Of a DNA stretch of 64,000 bases, positions 31,932 to 44,686 are shown piece after piece. The notes under the pieces are model-generated. The model saw only the letters and a list, made by a program, of their open reading frames with translations. It was not told where the DNA came from and searched no databases. How positions within the stretch are numbered: the stretch's first letter is position 1; each line of letters begins with the position of its first letter. This stretch comes from Mycocentrospora acerina. Taxonomy: Eukaryota; Ascomycota; Dothideomycetes; Pleosporales. The stretch is taken from assembly GCA_022701365.1 (NCBI GenBank), contig JAKUHH010000201.1, forward strand, positions 806,001-870,000. The letters run 5' to 3'. Made by a program: the position numbers and the translations under genes.

Positions 31932-33041
31932 ATGGCGCAGCAGCACAATGCAGTACTGCAGAAGATACGGATCCATGTCGAAGAGGCTGCCAGGCTGCAG
32001 GACGATGTGATGGACCTTGACGCGTCCAGCACCGAGGCGCGTCTGGAGCAAACAGTGAGAGAACTACAAGCACGCGTCGAAGAACAACAAGCTGCACTAC
32101 AGAAGGTGCGACAGCCATGCTTGCCGTGGTCATCTTACGCTGACACGTAAAAGTTGCAACTACGATCAAATGTGGACCTGGAAGATGCTGCATATGCCTC
32201 GTCCGACCCGCGACAGAAGCTACAGCAGCTTCTAGCTGTTCAAGAAACGTACAAACGACTCACGCCTACTGTTCCCTTTCTCCCTCCTCAAGATTCAACG
32301 CTCCCGTCACTACTGGTAGCACGCATCCTTCACCAGAATGTGCAAGGAACCAAAGACGCAATCAGGAGCGCGCAAGATCAGAGCACTAAAATAGATGCTA
32401 GGCTTCGACGCGAAGAAGCTAACCTTCACGATGCTAATCTCCTTGCACAAGCTATGGAAAACCGCATCGCGAGACTGCGCGCACAGCACGAAGATCGCTC
32501 GCAGAAGACTCCCGCCCAGCTCGCTCGTGAGTTGATCGCGGCCAAGCGTGCCCAAAACGAAGTATATCATGAAGACATGCGACGGCTCAGTGAAGCCATG
32601 AACAACTTCATCAATGATGACCTAGCCGCCATGATTGCAGCTGAAGAACTAGGCGGTCCAGTCGTGGGCGACATTTTAGGTGTAGAAGGCGACACCCTCG
32701 CGGCAGGTTTTACGAAGCAGGGTCGTGCCAAATCCACGAAAAAGCCAGTTTCCGACAAGAAGCGCCAACGCAGGATTGACCAGATATGGGGTAACAAAGC
32801 AGCTCTTGGGGATGATGAGGACGAACCTCCTACTGAAGCTGAAGCCGCACACGCTGAGATGAGCCAGTTGATTGAGAATCTGTTTGCGACGCTCGCAGGT
32901 CCTGGAGGAAAGGCGTACTTCCAACTCGAGAGAGATTCTGCTGCTTCAAGATTTTTAGTCAGAGCAAAGATTGCGCAATTTCATCCGAAAGACGCACGAA
33001 AGTTGCGACTGGTCGACTTTGGAAGAGAGCTTGACGAATGA
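31932..33041 (+). CDS. Coiled-coil protein, possible kinetochore subunit CENP-K/Sim4
   Basis: Exons 31932-32105 and 32154-33041 (48-nt intron, branch GCTGAC) encode 353 residues. Most of the protein is predicted coiled coil: an N-terminal Gln/Glu-rich helix, then KLQQLLAVQETYKRLTP, VPFLPPQDSTLPSLL, a long Ala/Arg/Glu-rich helix and a basic KKPVSDKKRQRRI patch. A C-terminal conserved-looking block, MSQLIENLFATLAGPG, is followed by YFQLERDSAASRFLVRAKIAQFHP. The arrangement, especially the PFLPP segment followed by a leucine-rich and coiled helix, resembles fungal CENP-K (Sim4) proteins of the inner kinetochore. This rests on memory of the family pattern and is tentative; a generic coiled-coil protein is the alternative. 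Confidence 0.5.
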
Positions 33042-36000
33042 TGAAATTACATGGACATTACGTCTGTCCCCCACATGTACCCAATTCCTTCTCTTACATT
33101 GTGACGGTCGAAGGAAAGATTTGAGTGTCGCATTTCGAGCGGAGTTGTCAGTGACGCACACGCACCATCTTCTTGGTCTCAATCAGAAGAAGTGAACAAT
33201 GTTGAAAACCAGTAAGATGTTCAACAGAATACTTGGATAGTACGAAACAGCTATCTCTATGATGACAAGAAGCATACTTTGCGGTAATATAGACTTCCTC
33301 TCCTGAGAGCTTCTATCTTTCCAAAACCTGGGGCATTCTTTTTGGAAGCATCCATTTGTGGCGGTGCACGCAAAACCTGTCTAGGGAATCTTTCCACCAA
33401 AACGATCTAGCCGAAATACATTCGTATCGAAAGACCTCATACATCTTCGCTAACTCAGCACACGGTGTCATCTTCCCGATCATTATCCCCACACACGGTT
33501 TTCTCATCCCAGACCCGACCCCACTCCATGGCAAGCTGAAGCATTTGACCAGGAGTCTGGGCAACGTACCCTGGTCTTGAAACCAAAGCGTTCTCGATCG
33601 CCGGCCGGATCTCAGCCGTCATCCCGATACGTAACGTTCGACCCGAGGGCGCTTCACCCGAAGCAAAGCTACATGCCGCGCTCGGCGTTATCAATACCTC
33701 TAGGCTGCTGTCACGGCCTCACAAACGGAATCCTCCGAGCCTTATACGTTATGGAGCATATAGTACGTGCAGCAAAGCTTTGGTAGTACTATGAACTAGA
33801 ACGCATAATGTCATGCCGTGAAGGCACCGAATTGAATCCTTCGGGATACCGGGCTGTGATATGGAAAGTATAGACGCTCTGAGTGTGTCCAGGTACTCCG
33901 CTTACTGCCAAGCATGGCCTTTGTGTACATCCAGACTCACGTGAATCCTTCGGGTGGTTCTGGGCATCCCACACTCCCAGGATATACCCCATATTCTTCT
34001 CGACGTGGCTCCTGTTGGGTATGTTATCCATGGCTGCCCGAATAGCAGCACGTCAGTGGCTTTCTGCTATCTCGTGATCCATACGTTCCTACTCGCTCTG
34101 CATGGTCGTCTGCTCTGTTTACGTCGTGCATAGACTTAGAATGGCGTATCTGTGCCGAAGATGGACCATGTGATTGTGAGGGTGTACGAGATTGGTAAAC
34201 GCTTGCTAAGCGAGACGCGGATGTTCTTGTGACTTATGTTTCGAGTTGCGCGATGTGGATCTGGTTCTGCAGGTTGATCTTGGGGCTTGAACTGGAAAGA
34301 GAGATGCGATGCGAGGAACGCTTGAATGAGTTCACATGACACAGTAATCATACAAGTACGAAATTGAATGTCATGCTTCAAGGTGATTGAGGTTTTGCTA
34401 CTCTCAAGTTTACGCCTTCAACAAAAATTACGTGCAAGCAAGGTTCAGAGACCAAACTTTACTACTAGTCATTGCACCTTCCGATTGCGATCGTGCTCGT
34501 ATTGTAAAATTTACACAGTTTGTGTGTGTAAACGAAGCGCCCGATCCAGTCAAAGGAGTGTCAGCATGTTTATTGAACGGTGGTGATGTTCACCAGGGTT
34601 CGGATATCGAGCTTGGTTAGGTACCATGGCGCGGAATCATGCGCTCCATGTCCGACTGCATAGTCTCAATAGTCTACATATTTCTTTCATCCAGTCAGAT
34701 ACATGCCGTAAAGTTACAGCGAAAAGAATCCATGACCTATATCGTAGACAACTTCAACACAGTTTACAAGAGTCATGCCCCCCCGGCGTCCGACGACGGA
34801 TCTCCGACCAAAAAGGTGCAACACACCGCCATCAATCTCCGTCCCTCGACCCTCAATGATCACTATTCATCAGGGCAGTCTACTACGCAATCTCCACCTT
34901 CATCTCCAGCAAGTGCAACTGCAAGCCCACCAATCATCGTGAGCTCATGACAGATTTGTCCAGAGCGGTCCGGACGCAAACGTCCCGCATTGCACAGCCA
35001 CACCTATCTCCTTTACAGCAGTCTCGCCCCGGAGAAGCTTCCGAGTCGCGGACGGACTGATCGCAGCGCGTCGATCTGCAGAACAGTAGCCGCAACTCTA
35101 ATTCCACCGTTGGCCATGTACCATGGTCTTAAATGCAAAGTTGATTCAGTTAGCACGTGGCCGCGATTTGCGAGGCTAAATGAGTAATGCCCGCTCAGAC
35201 GTGTTGTGTACCTGTCAAGAATCCGCCGGCGAGATGAGGCTAACGGAGACTGCGCAGCATAGATTTTCTGCATCATGCAAGACGCCGTAGGGCTGCTTCG
35301 AAAACTTGGGCTTTGTCGGTAGTTGACTTGACCACATGCCTAATAACTGCTAAAAATTCCCGCTTCGGTGTAATGGACAGAGCTTCTTGCGATTGATCAG
35401 ATGCGATTACTCGTGTGGCAAAAAAAAATGTATTTTGGGCAGCATGCAAGATGTAAATCTTACTCTGTGAGGTCTCTGCTATCACATGTAAGTCATAGTG
35501 AACGCGTATGCATTTTCTTTCCAACGCCTCACTATGTGGAAAAAAGAACCTGGGCCACATCGCCGAGCCGCATTGTGTGGCGAATTGTACGCCACAAGTG
35601 TGGCGAGTAAAACGCGTGGCTAGAACCACTGTCTCTTCTTCAGTATTTACACTGTCGATCTTTGCAGATCCATCGTGGTTTTCTCGCTATACATGTCGTT
35701 CTAGAGGCCACATGGTATGTTGCAACTGGGCATCGTCTGCGAGCTGAGAATATGTGGTACGCGTCGTTCTGTGTGGGAATGCGCCTTGTGCAGCCTTGAG
35801 CTTGGGCAACCAGTGTGGCAAATGCATGTTATCGCATTCTCTCTTCGGCGGTATTCGATGAGGCCGAGAAGGGAACGGTGAGAACGTGCTTGACGAAAGG
35901 CTGACGGCATAGTGGAGACAGCTGACTCCTGCGAATCCCGTTGTAGTGGAGAAAGTACCTACCTTCATGTCGTCAACAGCCACTACAGCTGTTTTGACAA

Positions 36001-37436
36001 CGATTTGCTACTCATCTATTATTAGGGATTTCTTGTCGTCCTTGTCATCAGGCCATCTCTGCAGAACTCGCGCCTTGACTGTTTCTCTTGCCCTTTTCCG
36101 ATTGTGTTGATTCGTGGTGGTAGCAAATAGCAAAGAACGTCAACGTTTCAAGTCGCGACAATGCGGAAGCCATGACATAATGATGAACCGCGTCTAATTT
36201 CCTAATGCTGATTGCTCTATACGCTTCGGTCTCATTTGATGCCCTTTCTTTCTTTGCCAGCACATCTCCCGCGCGCGACCCTTCATATATTTTACTCGAA
36301 GATACTTTCATGTACCAGTGTTTTAATTCGTCACACCCTTGCTGCAGTATGACATCAGACTGCATACTCCACTTTACTAAGAGGCCTGGGGTGATCGGTC
36401 GTCCGTCGGCACGACCTGCCTACCGGCCCCCTCAATTTCGACTAACCCAGGGTCCCTAGCCGAACGTCAGGTAACTGTCTAAATCTAACTTTCAACGTGC
36501 GGATGTCGTTCACCAAAGCCGTAATGAACGCCGGGAGGCGATCGGATAAATCGCTGTTGACTTTTAGAGTGACATCGTCTATCGGCACATGTGTTCCTCG
36601 TATGTGTGATAGTGGATGGATCACACCACAGGACGCGGGCGGAGGGTGCTGTGTATGTTAGGTCTGATTCGTGCGGAACGTTAGCGCGAAGCGCAGTTGA
36701 GTGGATAGCGAATTGTGAGCGAGTCGTGTATAATTGCCGTGGGGTTCACCGTCAAAATTGAAATTCGATGCGCTCGAGGCCATGGATTAGCAACGATAAC
36801 GCGCAAGCGCCGTCATGATCCTTGTCTGGTAAATGGAAAATTAGAATGAAAAACGAAATTATGCGATTGTCACAGTAGCATGTTGTAAGAGAGGAGAGTT
36901 ATGAAGTTGTTGCATGAAAGCAAAGACTTTGATTGTATCTTTGCAAGAGGAGCGAGCAATCTCGCACTGCTGCAAAATGCCATCCCTGTGTGTATTCTTT
37001 ATCCCTAGCCCATTGTGGGACTATTCCTGCTGAACTCCGTACTGCGTGTGCACATCATAATCGCTACTCCTTGTTATGTATCTGAACCCGCTTGTTGCCT
37101 AGCAATCTGAACCCGCTGGAAAAAACGCGAAAGGATGTACTAGTGGTATAATGGGTATCGTCGTCGAACCAGAAAGAAGAAAAGTAAAAATATCAACATA
37201 AGAAACGTAGTCTCGCTCGGAGGAGGTATATGCTTCCCCAAAACTTTCCCAGTGCAAGAAGCGAGCAAGTCGTATCAACCGACCAAATCAGCAAAATTAG
37301 TCTCTCAAGAAGCGTCGGCTGATTTGCTTCGAATGTACGGACAGTACACAATCATTAAGGCGGATTCATCGTGATAGGTATCCGATTTGGTGGAAGAATG
37401 AGAGTTTGTCTCTTTGTTGAGACTGAGCGCAGACGT
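33042..37436. other. 4.4-kb gene-poor stretch
   Basis: No gene model holds together. Fragments with protein-like wording are a minus-strand stretch at 33455-33660 and a plus-strand frame at 34731-34950 (73 residues, Ser/Pro-rich end). A second plus-strand tail lies at about 34500-34620. None has flanking exons I can join. Short direct repeats (GAATCCTTCGGG at about 33835 and 33945; CTGAACCCGCT at about 37080 and 37106) occur. It may be relic or rapidly evolving DNA. Confidence 0.45.
34731..34950 (+). CDS. Small uncharacterised frame (73 residues), doubtful
   Basis: ATG-initiated frame MTYIVDNFNTVYKSH followed by a polar Ser/Thr/Pro-rich tail ending in IIVSS. Codon choice favours C-ending codons (ATC GTA GAC AAC TTC AAC), unlike the AT-rich surroundings, which is why it is listed. 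No signal peptide, no known motif. It could be a remnant or the last exon of something larger. Confidence 0.2.
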
Positions 37437-40217
37437 TCAAAACAGAAGGCGAAGCTCATAGCCAGTCGAGTGTACGTTCTCCACAACACTAATGTCCCCA
37501 TCGACTTGTACATCTACAGGCGTAATATTCCATTCTCGTTTGGCAGAGTGTATTGGCGGTGTGCCAATCTCGTGAAATTCGGCCGTCATATCTTGTTGCT
37601 CAGGAAGTGCGTTGACTGCGTCGTCATCCATCAGGATTTGCAACCCTTTTTGATTGACACGGATAGTGCGAGTGACCTTGGTAGGTTCGATGCTGACTTT
37701 CATCGCGATCCCGCTGACAAGCGCTTTTACAGTACGTTCCATGAGGTATATAGCTCGAAAGTAGTTGTCATCGGGCTGTTTGCCGGCGATTCGTGGTTGC
37801 ACAAAAAAGCATGCGACTGCCACTGTTATCAGCATAACGAAAAGTGACAAGGGTGATTATTTTCTTACCTGGCTTTAACATGGGTTCTGGCGGCGGTTGA
37901 TATGTTTGATCGACGCCTAGAGACTCGATCCAACCAGAAAGGGCATGATCGGCGGAATATGGTCTTTGAACTTTTGTTGGAACGTCAGAGCCTCCGGGTA
38001 ATTGAACTGCGCCTTTGAGATCGCCCGTGGCCGTTTGTGGAAAACTTCTCCATTCGCCTGAAGTCATACGTGAGGGTGGTTGAAATGGATGCGGGCGCTG
38101 GAATCCAGAATTTCGACGCTTATCCGACGGCAAAGACTGCGAGCTCGGGGTCGGCGATACGATTGATGAGCCTCCAGCTTGGGACGCTTGTCCCTCCCAC
38201 ATCGGCGCATCTACATTGTTTTCAATCTTTGGTAGTTCTTGAGGTGTCGTTGTCAACTGTACTGGATGGAGGTCTGGGTCGTCGTTCTGGTCGCTCTTCA
38301 AGTACAAGACACTCACAGGCCTAGTAGAGCTGAACATGTCCTGCAAAGAAGCCAACTTGATATGCAAGTCTTCTTCGGCGGGTGCGCGAGCCCCAGAATT
38401 GGAGCTCGCTGAAGACATGGACCATGTTCTTTTGTGCTTCGGCATCTTGCCAGGCCTCGAGCTACCACTGCTTCTCGAAACAGATCCACTGCGCTTGCGC
38501 TTTCCAAAGTCCTTCATTCCAGACTCTACTTGTGCAATCTGTTGCTTGAGTTTGTCAATAGTCTTTTTGACATGTGCAACGTCATTCGATAGCTTTCGCT
38601 CAGCACCATGGTCACGGAAAAGCTTGACTTTGCAGTAGCAAAGCTCAGCTGCAGACTTGCTCGGAGGTGATCCAGGGACTTCTGTAATCAATTCTGTCTT
38701 AGCACAAAGTCGAACCGGAATTCCTTTGACGCCTTTGGAGTGACTGAAGTCTGTTGAGAGGAAATTGAAGCGGACAGCCAGTGAGCATTCAGGTGCAGTG
38801 TTGTGGACCGGTGTCCACGTTACAGCAAAGCCATCAAATGAAGACGACTCGAGATCAACTCTTGGCCTTCCTTGGACTTCGCCTCCCCCAATTTGGCTTG
38901 GATCCACAAATTCGACGGCCTGCAGACGACCACCTCGCTGATGTGCCTCATTAGTTCCACGACCCTCTTTCCATAGTTGCCAGCAAGCGGCAGGGCGCTG
39001 TCGCTGTTGCTCGTCTTCAAATGAGATGCGGACAAAGGTTCTGTACTTTACGGGGCCTGGCAGCGCCGTGTTCGGCGCAGTATCCACTAGTGAAATCGAG
39101 TAGGCCTGGCCCTTGTTGAGATATGTTACGGGCACTTCATCCGAATGCTTGATCATGGCAGTTGGCGCATTCAAAGTGACGTGAAATCGAAAACTACACG
39201 AGTCAGCATTTCGCGCGGCTGTTGGGATGGCGTGATGAAAACGCCAAATATGAAGTGCTGCTTACTTTGGATTAGGCGGAGGGGCCTGTGCGCTTGACGC
39301 CGCAAGACTCTCTCCAAAAGACTGGGGCTGCGGTGCAAACCCAAGCAAGGGTGACTGCATCTCAACTTCGGGGACAATGTTGTCCATTGGGGAGTCATCG
39401 TGTGATGGTGGTAGTGGCCCATGATCGAATGCGGAGGGTTGGTGAGTGAACTGATGCGGCGCAAAAGACTGGGGATGCTGTGCCTGGACGCCGAAGGGGT
39501 TGATGTTATGAAAATGATGGCTTCCGAGAGCGTGAGGATTGAAGCCATGAAGATGAGAGGTGGGTGCACCGTGACCAGCATGCACCCCGCCTTCAGAGGT
39601 AGGTAGCGAAAGTGGTGTTCCGAGACCAAAACTGAAGCCAGGCGTGTGCAAATCTCCCGCCTGGCTGTGATAGAGCGTGTTGGTGCCGCCGGGTGTAGGC
39701 GTGTAGTATCCAGGAGGCTGGTTTGCAAATGATGTGAAAGCAAAGCTGTTGGGGTCTAACAGAGAGGGCGTAAATCTCCAGGGCTCATTGTTTCCACGTG
39801 GTGTTGGGTCCTGGTCTTTCATCTCTTCCAAATCGTTGACATTGCTGCACGCGGGTTGGTTAGCAAAATGGCATAGTCAGGTGTGTTGAGGCCTGGGGTT
39901 GGGCGCGGGTCGATGCACCCAAGTCAAGGCGTGAACAACGTACCGAGCGGGATGTGCTACGTCGAGCGCATCTGTGAGGGTGTGGCCGGGGGGGAATGCG
40001 ACCGAGTTGGAGCGCTGTGCAAGATGCGGAAAGGAAGCCTTGAAAGTCTCGAGCAGTTCATCCTTGGGCTTCTGCGAATTCGTTCTGGGGAGCGGTCAGC
40101 CACGACACATCGTGAGAGGTCACCAGCAACACCAACACAACGCGACGCGCGCACATCACAGCACGCTGTCGACATGGACGGCCTACACGGACAGAGGACA
40201 TACCGGTTGCGAAACAT
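37437..40217 (-). CDS. Grainyhead/CP2-family transcription factor
   Basis: Five exons: 40217-40204, 40084-39944, 39844-39266, 39193-37869, 37816-37437; 812 residues, phases agree. The first coding exon is only 14 nt (MFRN plus two bases). It joins a segment KPKDELLETFKASFPHLAQR, then a Pro/His/Ser-rich region. The CP2 DNA-binding domain starts at FRFHVTLNAPTAM across intron 39194-39265 and includes VTYLNKGQAYSISLVDTAP, VKYRTFVRISFEDEQQRQRP, WQLWKEGRGTNEAH, FDGFAVTWTPV and DFSHSKGVKGIPVRLCAKTE. Those wordings are diagnostic for Grainyhead/CP2. A Ser/Arg-rich linker and a C-terminal domain (exon 5) follow, probably the dimerisation region. In Neurospora the family member controls cell-wall remodelling and conidial separation; the role here is by analogy. 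Confidence 0.9.
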
Positions 40218-42433
40218 CGCGGAGAAGCTCAGGGCAGGTGCGCAGGTAGTTCTTGCGCATCGAGAGAGGTGATGTTGCGTGGGTCGGGTGTTGGGGAGCC
40301 TTAATGACCAGACGGGTGGGTAGACTAAGTTAATGAGACGGAAGAGCTGCCACAAACACGAGCCACAAGGGACGCATGCGAGGGGCTCTTTTGACTTACG
40401 GATTTTGGCGAAGACCGCGCGTGGCAGCCGAAGGGTCGTGCCAGGTGAAGGGTCTAGACGGAGACGCTAGAACTATCTGTGCACCCTAATGTAATTTTGC
40501 GCGGCCTCAGACGTCGCTGCTTGTTCGCGACACCTTGCTCACAGATCATCCGGTACCCGTCTGCACAGCCACAGACGAGCCGTCGAGTCGCTCGAAGCGG
40601 TGCGATTGACGCTGCAGCTGTCGCCATCCCGCATCACAAACGCCAATCCGCTCAAGGGTGCTGGTTGCACGCCGTCCCAGCCCGTCGTTTCTCGAATCCA
40701 CCTCAACTGCCACTGCGCGCTCATTGTGGCTCGTTGCCTTGTGGCGCTTGACGCCGATTTCTAACACTTCCCGTGTTGGAGAGCGGTAATTTACGCCCAG
40801 AGAGGAACATCCCCACCTCCACTATGCCTCGTTTGATGATCCCATACGCCGCGGACATGCTGCGTGTGCTGGTCTCTGTAATGCGAGATGACATGTGCCT
40901 AAACAGTCATTTCCATCTGCGTCCCAATACAGCCCTGCTGCCCTTGTCCTCTGCACTTTTCACGCGGCAAAGCTCCCCAGACAGTACGCCCAACCCTGAT
41001 ACTCACCCTTTTCACTACCCCGGCCATTCTCCCCTGCGTATAAACATCGGAGGAGAGGCTGCACCCCGCTCCTGCATTGCAGACCCTCCGCTGGGCGACC
41101 AATCCCACAGACAGCCGTTGGCGCGTATCGCTAACAAAATATCCAGTCGCCCGTTGCACGCCAGCTGTACTAAGAGTTTAATTCCCATCAGTCGTTAGCA
41201 CGATGAACCGAGATTAAGGGAGCTGTTAGCGGGCGCCTTCCCGAAAACGGCACCAACAAGTTCGTTCGGAACCGTCAACGGCTGCCATCACCGTCACAGT
41301 GCGTGTGTACCGGTGACGAAAAGAATGCGACTAGCATGAGAGACCAGCCCGCAAAAATATTTTCCGGCATGCACAGTTACATCAACCAAAAGTGCCGACT
41401 GGTACGAGAATTCGTTCATCCGTCCGTAACAGTGGTAAACTGCATCATCATCCGGTCGAGTTTGCCGGTAGGATCGGAGAAAGCGACCTGCGGAGCTGTA
41501 GATTCCGTATTAGGACTAAGTGTGGCGATATACTTAGGCCAAGTCGAGGAGTGATCAACCGAAGGGACGCGTTGCAGGAACGCTGGAACGGCTGCGATTT
41601 GCACATTTATATCCGTAATAGGACTAGATGTGGCGACTCCCTTTTGTCGACGTCAAGCCACTGTGGCAGTGCACACTCACAAAAACGTCGACTTTCTCAC
41701 CAACCAAGTGCCGGAAAAGAGGACGCGTACTCTTGCAGAAAGGAATGCACTGGAACTGTAGATCATAGAGTGTTGAACCCTTCAATGGTTCGTCTGCTAG
41801 AGATCATAGGCGCCGACTCCTGAACGATGCATTAGCCGTGATGAAAATATAGGGTAACTTTAGTGCCACAGACGCCAGATAGGCCCTCCTCTTACACGGA
41901 GGTAGAGCCGTGTCATCGATTTCATACCTGTAGATCCTGGCCATATGGACTGGACCAGTAATACCAGAGCATCTTTGGTTTGTGTGCAGTCATATCGAAG
42001 TCATTTTACGTCAAGATGCTGCTCTGACACATACTATGGCAGGTGAATAGATCAAAGTCTAGATTGTCTGTTATCCCTTCCTACCACCGCAATCAAGACA
42101 GAGGATCCCCCGATAGTATGGACTGTGAATGAGATCATTAATGAAGTTACAAGGCTCCGTTTAATCACAGTGCTCATTGATGTCCTACCAGACTTCATTT
42201 GGGCCAGGTGGGTATCAGTCAGGCAAGCATGCAGCCGCCAACAATCATTATGCGTGACCCAGCCGACCACCAATCGCCTGTTTTTTTCCAGCCACCCATG
42301 TGAGCAGAAGGTTGGGAGACACCAATCACATTCAGTACAAGAGTTACTGTTGTTGCTTGGGGGATTCGTCGTTCTCAGATTTGAGTAGCCATGTACTACG
42401 AGGTACACGAACAAATAAGGCTGCCTTCGCTGG
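40218..42433. other. Intergenic, no gene seen
   Basis: Promoter side of the CP2 gene, then 3' flank of the next gene. A 24-bp-scale near-repeat (TTAGGACTAAGTGTGGCGAT at about 41511 and AATAGGACTAGATGTGGCGA at about 41618) is visible. Longer frames (for example 40773-41198) have no recognisable sequence. Confidence 0.45.
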
Positions 42434-44686
42434 TCATGTATCACTCTGTTTAGGACTACTGCCCCCACACACTGGCGATTGATCGACACGATTCCCTACC
42501 GTCTTCAGAGCAATACTGCGGTATGTTCGAAGCTTGTCCACTTGATTCTTTGACGCTAGGGGAGACTCAGACACGCCCAGGTTGCGGGCTGAACTGCTTC
42601 CGCTCTTGACTGGTTGCAACTTTCCACTCGGGCTTTCATGAAAGGTTGTCAGAATGCTAGAGCGTGAATCGCGACGATGATCTTGGTTGGATCTGGCGAA
42701 AACAGAATTTTGGCTTGAGTCGGAGTTTTTTCGACGCACTTTTCCCATCGTCTGCATAGGACTTGGAATTTTCGATGTCTTTCCTGGTCCAGAATACAAG
42801 GTCTGTGGTGAGTGGTTCGTTTCTCCCAGCTGCAACTGAATCGCAGGGGTTGGAGAACTGACCGATGTTGGAGAGTCTAATTTAGACAAACTATTGGGAT
42901 CTTGGCCCTCATCTCGTGGAGGAAATTTCTCTTCAAATGCTTGGAGGTGATCGTCTCCAGGCTCGAAAGAGAACTGACGACGGCGTTTCTGGTCGGAGCT
43001 GAGTTGCGGCTGAGACTGCAGTCTTCTGAGAGGTGAGCTTAGTGTTAAGCCTCCCTTAGATTTAGAATTTTGGTCAATGTCTAAACATTGAGAAGGATTT
43101 GACTTCAGCCGCTGCTCTTTGGCGGGATATCCATCAATGCCTTTTTCGGATTCTTGGAACCTAGGGTCTGAGAAAAGCTTCATAAGTCCGTCCACAAAGT
43201 CGTCGGCTCTCATACCTCGACGAAGTGCAACAAGCCTGCCAAGTTCTCGAAGTTCGATCAGAGCTTCGCATTCAACTACCGATCCCAACAGTGTCGTTTC
43301 GCATATTTTCGCCTCGTCCCGCAAATACTCTCCGGTATTTGAGACACTTTGGTTTTCCAAGTCTTGGTCAGGTTGTAGAGTTTCAACTTGGCCCATCACA
43401 GCGAGGTTGTGTTCGCTCTGAACTTTTCGTGACAGAGTCGTTTTTCTGTGGATGCTCGGTGGAGCCCCAACAGGCAAGTGTGTTGGACCAGTGTCCATGA
43501 AATGCTGCGACAGGGCAATCATCTGCCTTGACGGTGAGGAGGGGCGATGAAGTCGAGCTGCACCTAATGTTTTAGTTTTTTGTCATGTCTACATTCAATT
43601 GGAAGCATACCTTTCTGGACTGTGAATCTTATCTGTTTGTCTATTTGCTTTGGAGAAGATAATTCTGCCGTTGGCGCCAGCTTGCCAGTTGGGATGATAT
43701 TCTGATGTCTTTGTTGGAAGCCGACTGGGCTTTCCTGTCCATCTGTCACATCCCTGATAACATTTTTAGTTCAGAAAACCTAAATATTCACATAATTCTC
43801 ACCCAAATACGCTGCTTGCGCCTCGAGCAATCAATGCTTCAAGACGATGAACATTGATTTTATTTAGACGCTCAGACTCAAACCATTGTTTCTCTGCTGT
43901 CTCCCAGTCTCGGCATGTTTCATTCAAAATTGATCTTAACTGCTTGTTCTCCATCTTTGATTCACGGTAATCTTCGAAGATTCTGAACAAGCCGCTGTGA
44001 TATTCCTTTGAGATTGCCTTTGAATAGTGATCTAGCATACTTGAGTAAACGGACTGCAAGGCGACCATTGGGTCAATCGCAGGTTGGTACGACGGCGGCG
44101 CGTTTTTGCTCCAAGGCTCAGGAAATTCTGGTTCTCTTGAGGTGTTCTTCAAGTTGTTAAATTTAGAGATGTGTCGCGCAGCTTTGGATCTGGCACTTCG
44201 CTGGGGCGTCGACATCTCTGAGTAATCGCTCCGTGTATCTGGTTCCGAGCGGTCGCTTCGATCCTCTGTGGTGGATGGAGTCGATGTCACACCGACTGGA
44301 GTTGCAGGCCGACTTCCTGGCAGTATTGGTCGCCAGCTGCGGTGCCAGCGGAACTCAATCGTGTCCTCCGAATTTGCTGTGGGCTCGTCGATACCGAGCT
44401 TGAGCGAAGGAGCAACATATTTCTGCTTACTATGTATCTTCTTGTGCCAACCACTGACACCTCTGTTGCCGGGCATAGTATCGCTGGCACGCCTTCGTGT
44501 CAAAACTGGTGAAGCTACCAAGAGCACATTGTGATGATTAATATCCATTGTGCTACTGAAGGTCGTGATTGCTAAAGCGTGGGCGAAAGTGGCGCTTTCC
44601 TCGACAAATGGGAAGGCTTGGGTTCGCCTGACCAAATTTCTCACTTTCACCGATGAGTTATTCTTCTTTTTCCAACTATGATGCAA
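42434..44686 (-). CDS. Uncharacterised fungal protein, 718 residues
   Basis: Exons 44686-43803, 43753-43611 and 43563-42434, introns of 49 and 47 nt, phases agree. I do not recognise the family. The N-terminal third is basic and Ser-rich (LTRRRASDTMPGNRGVSGW, TRSDYSEMSTPQRSARSK). It is followed by a helical region (PMVALQSVYSSMLDHYSKA through WETAEKQWFESERLNKINV) that could be a coiled coil. Exon 3 has a second ordered patch (VECEALIELRELGRLVALRRGMRADDFVDGLMKLF), then a long disordered Ser/Gln/Lys tail. No membrane segment or signal peptide. The start may instead be the later ATG at MDINHHNV. The pattern suggests a nuclear or cytoskeletal scaffold, but that is a guess. Confidence 0.55.

Noticed and set aside
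40773..41198. 141-codon frame near the CP2 promoter
   Set aside because: No family resemblance, no neighbouring exons, and composition like the surrounding intergenic DNA.
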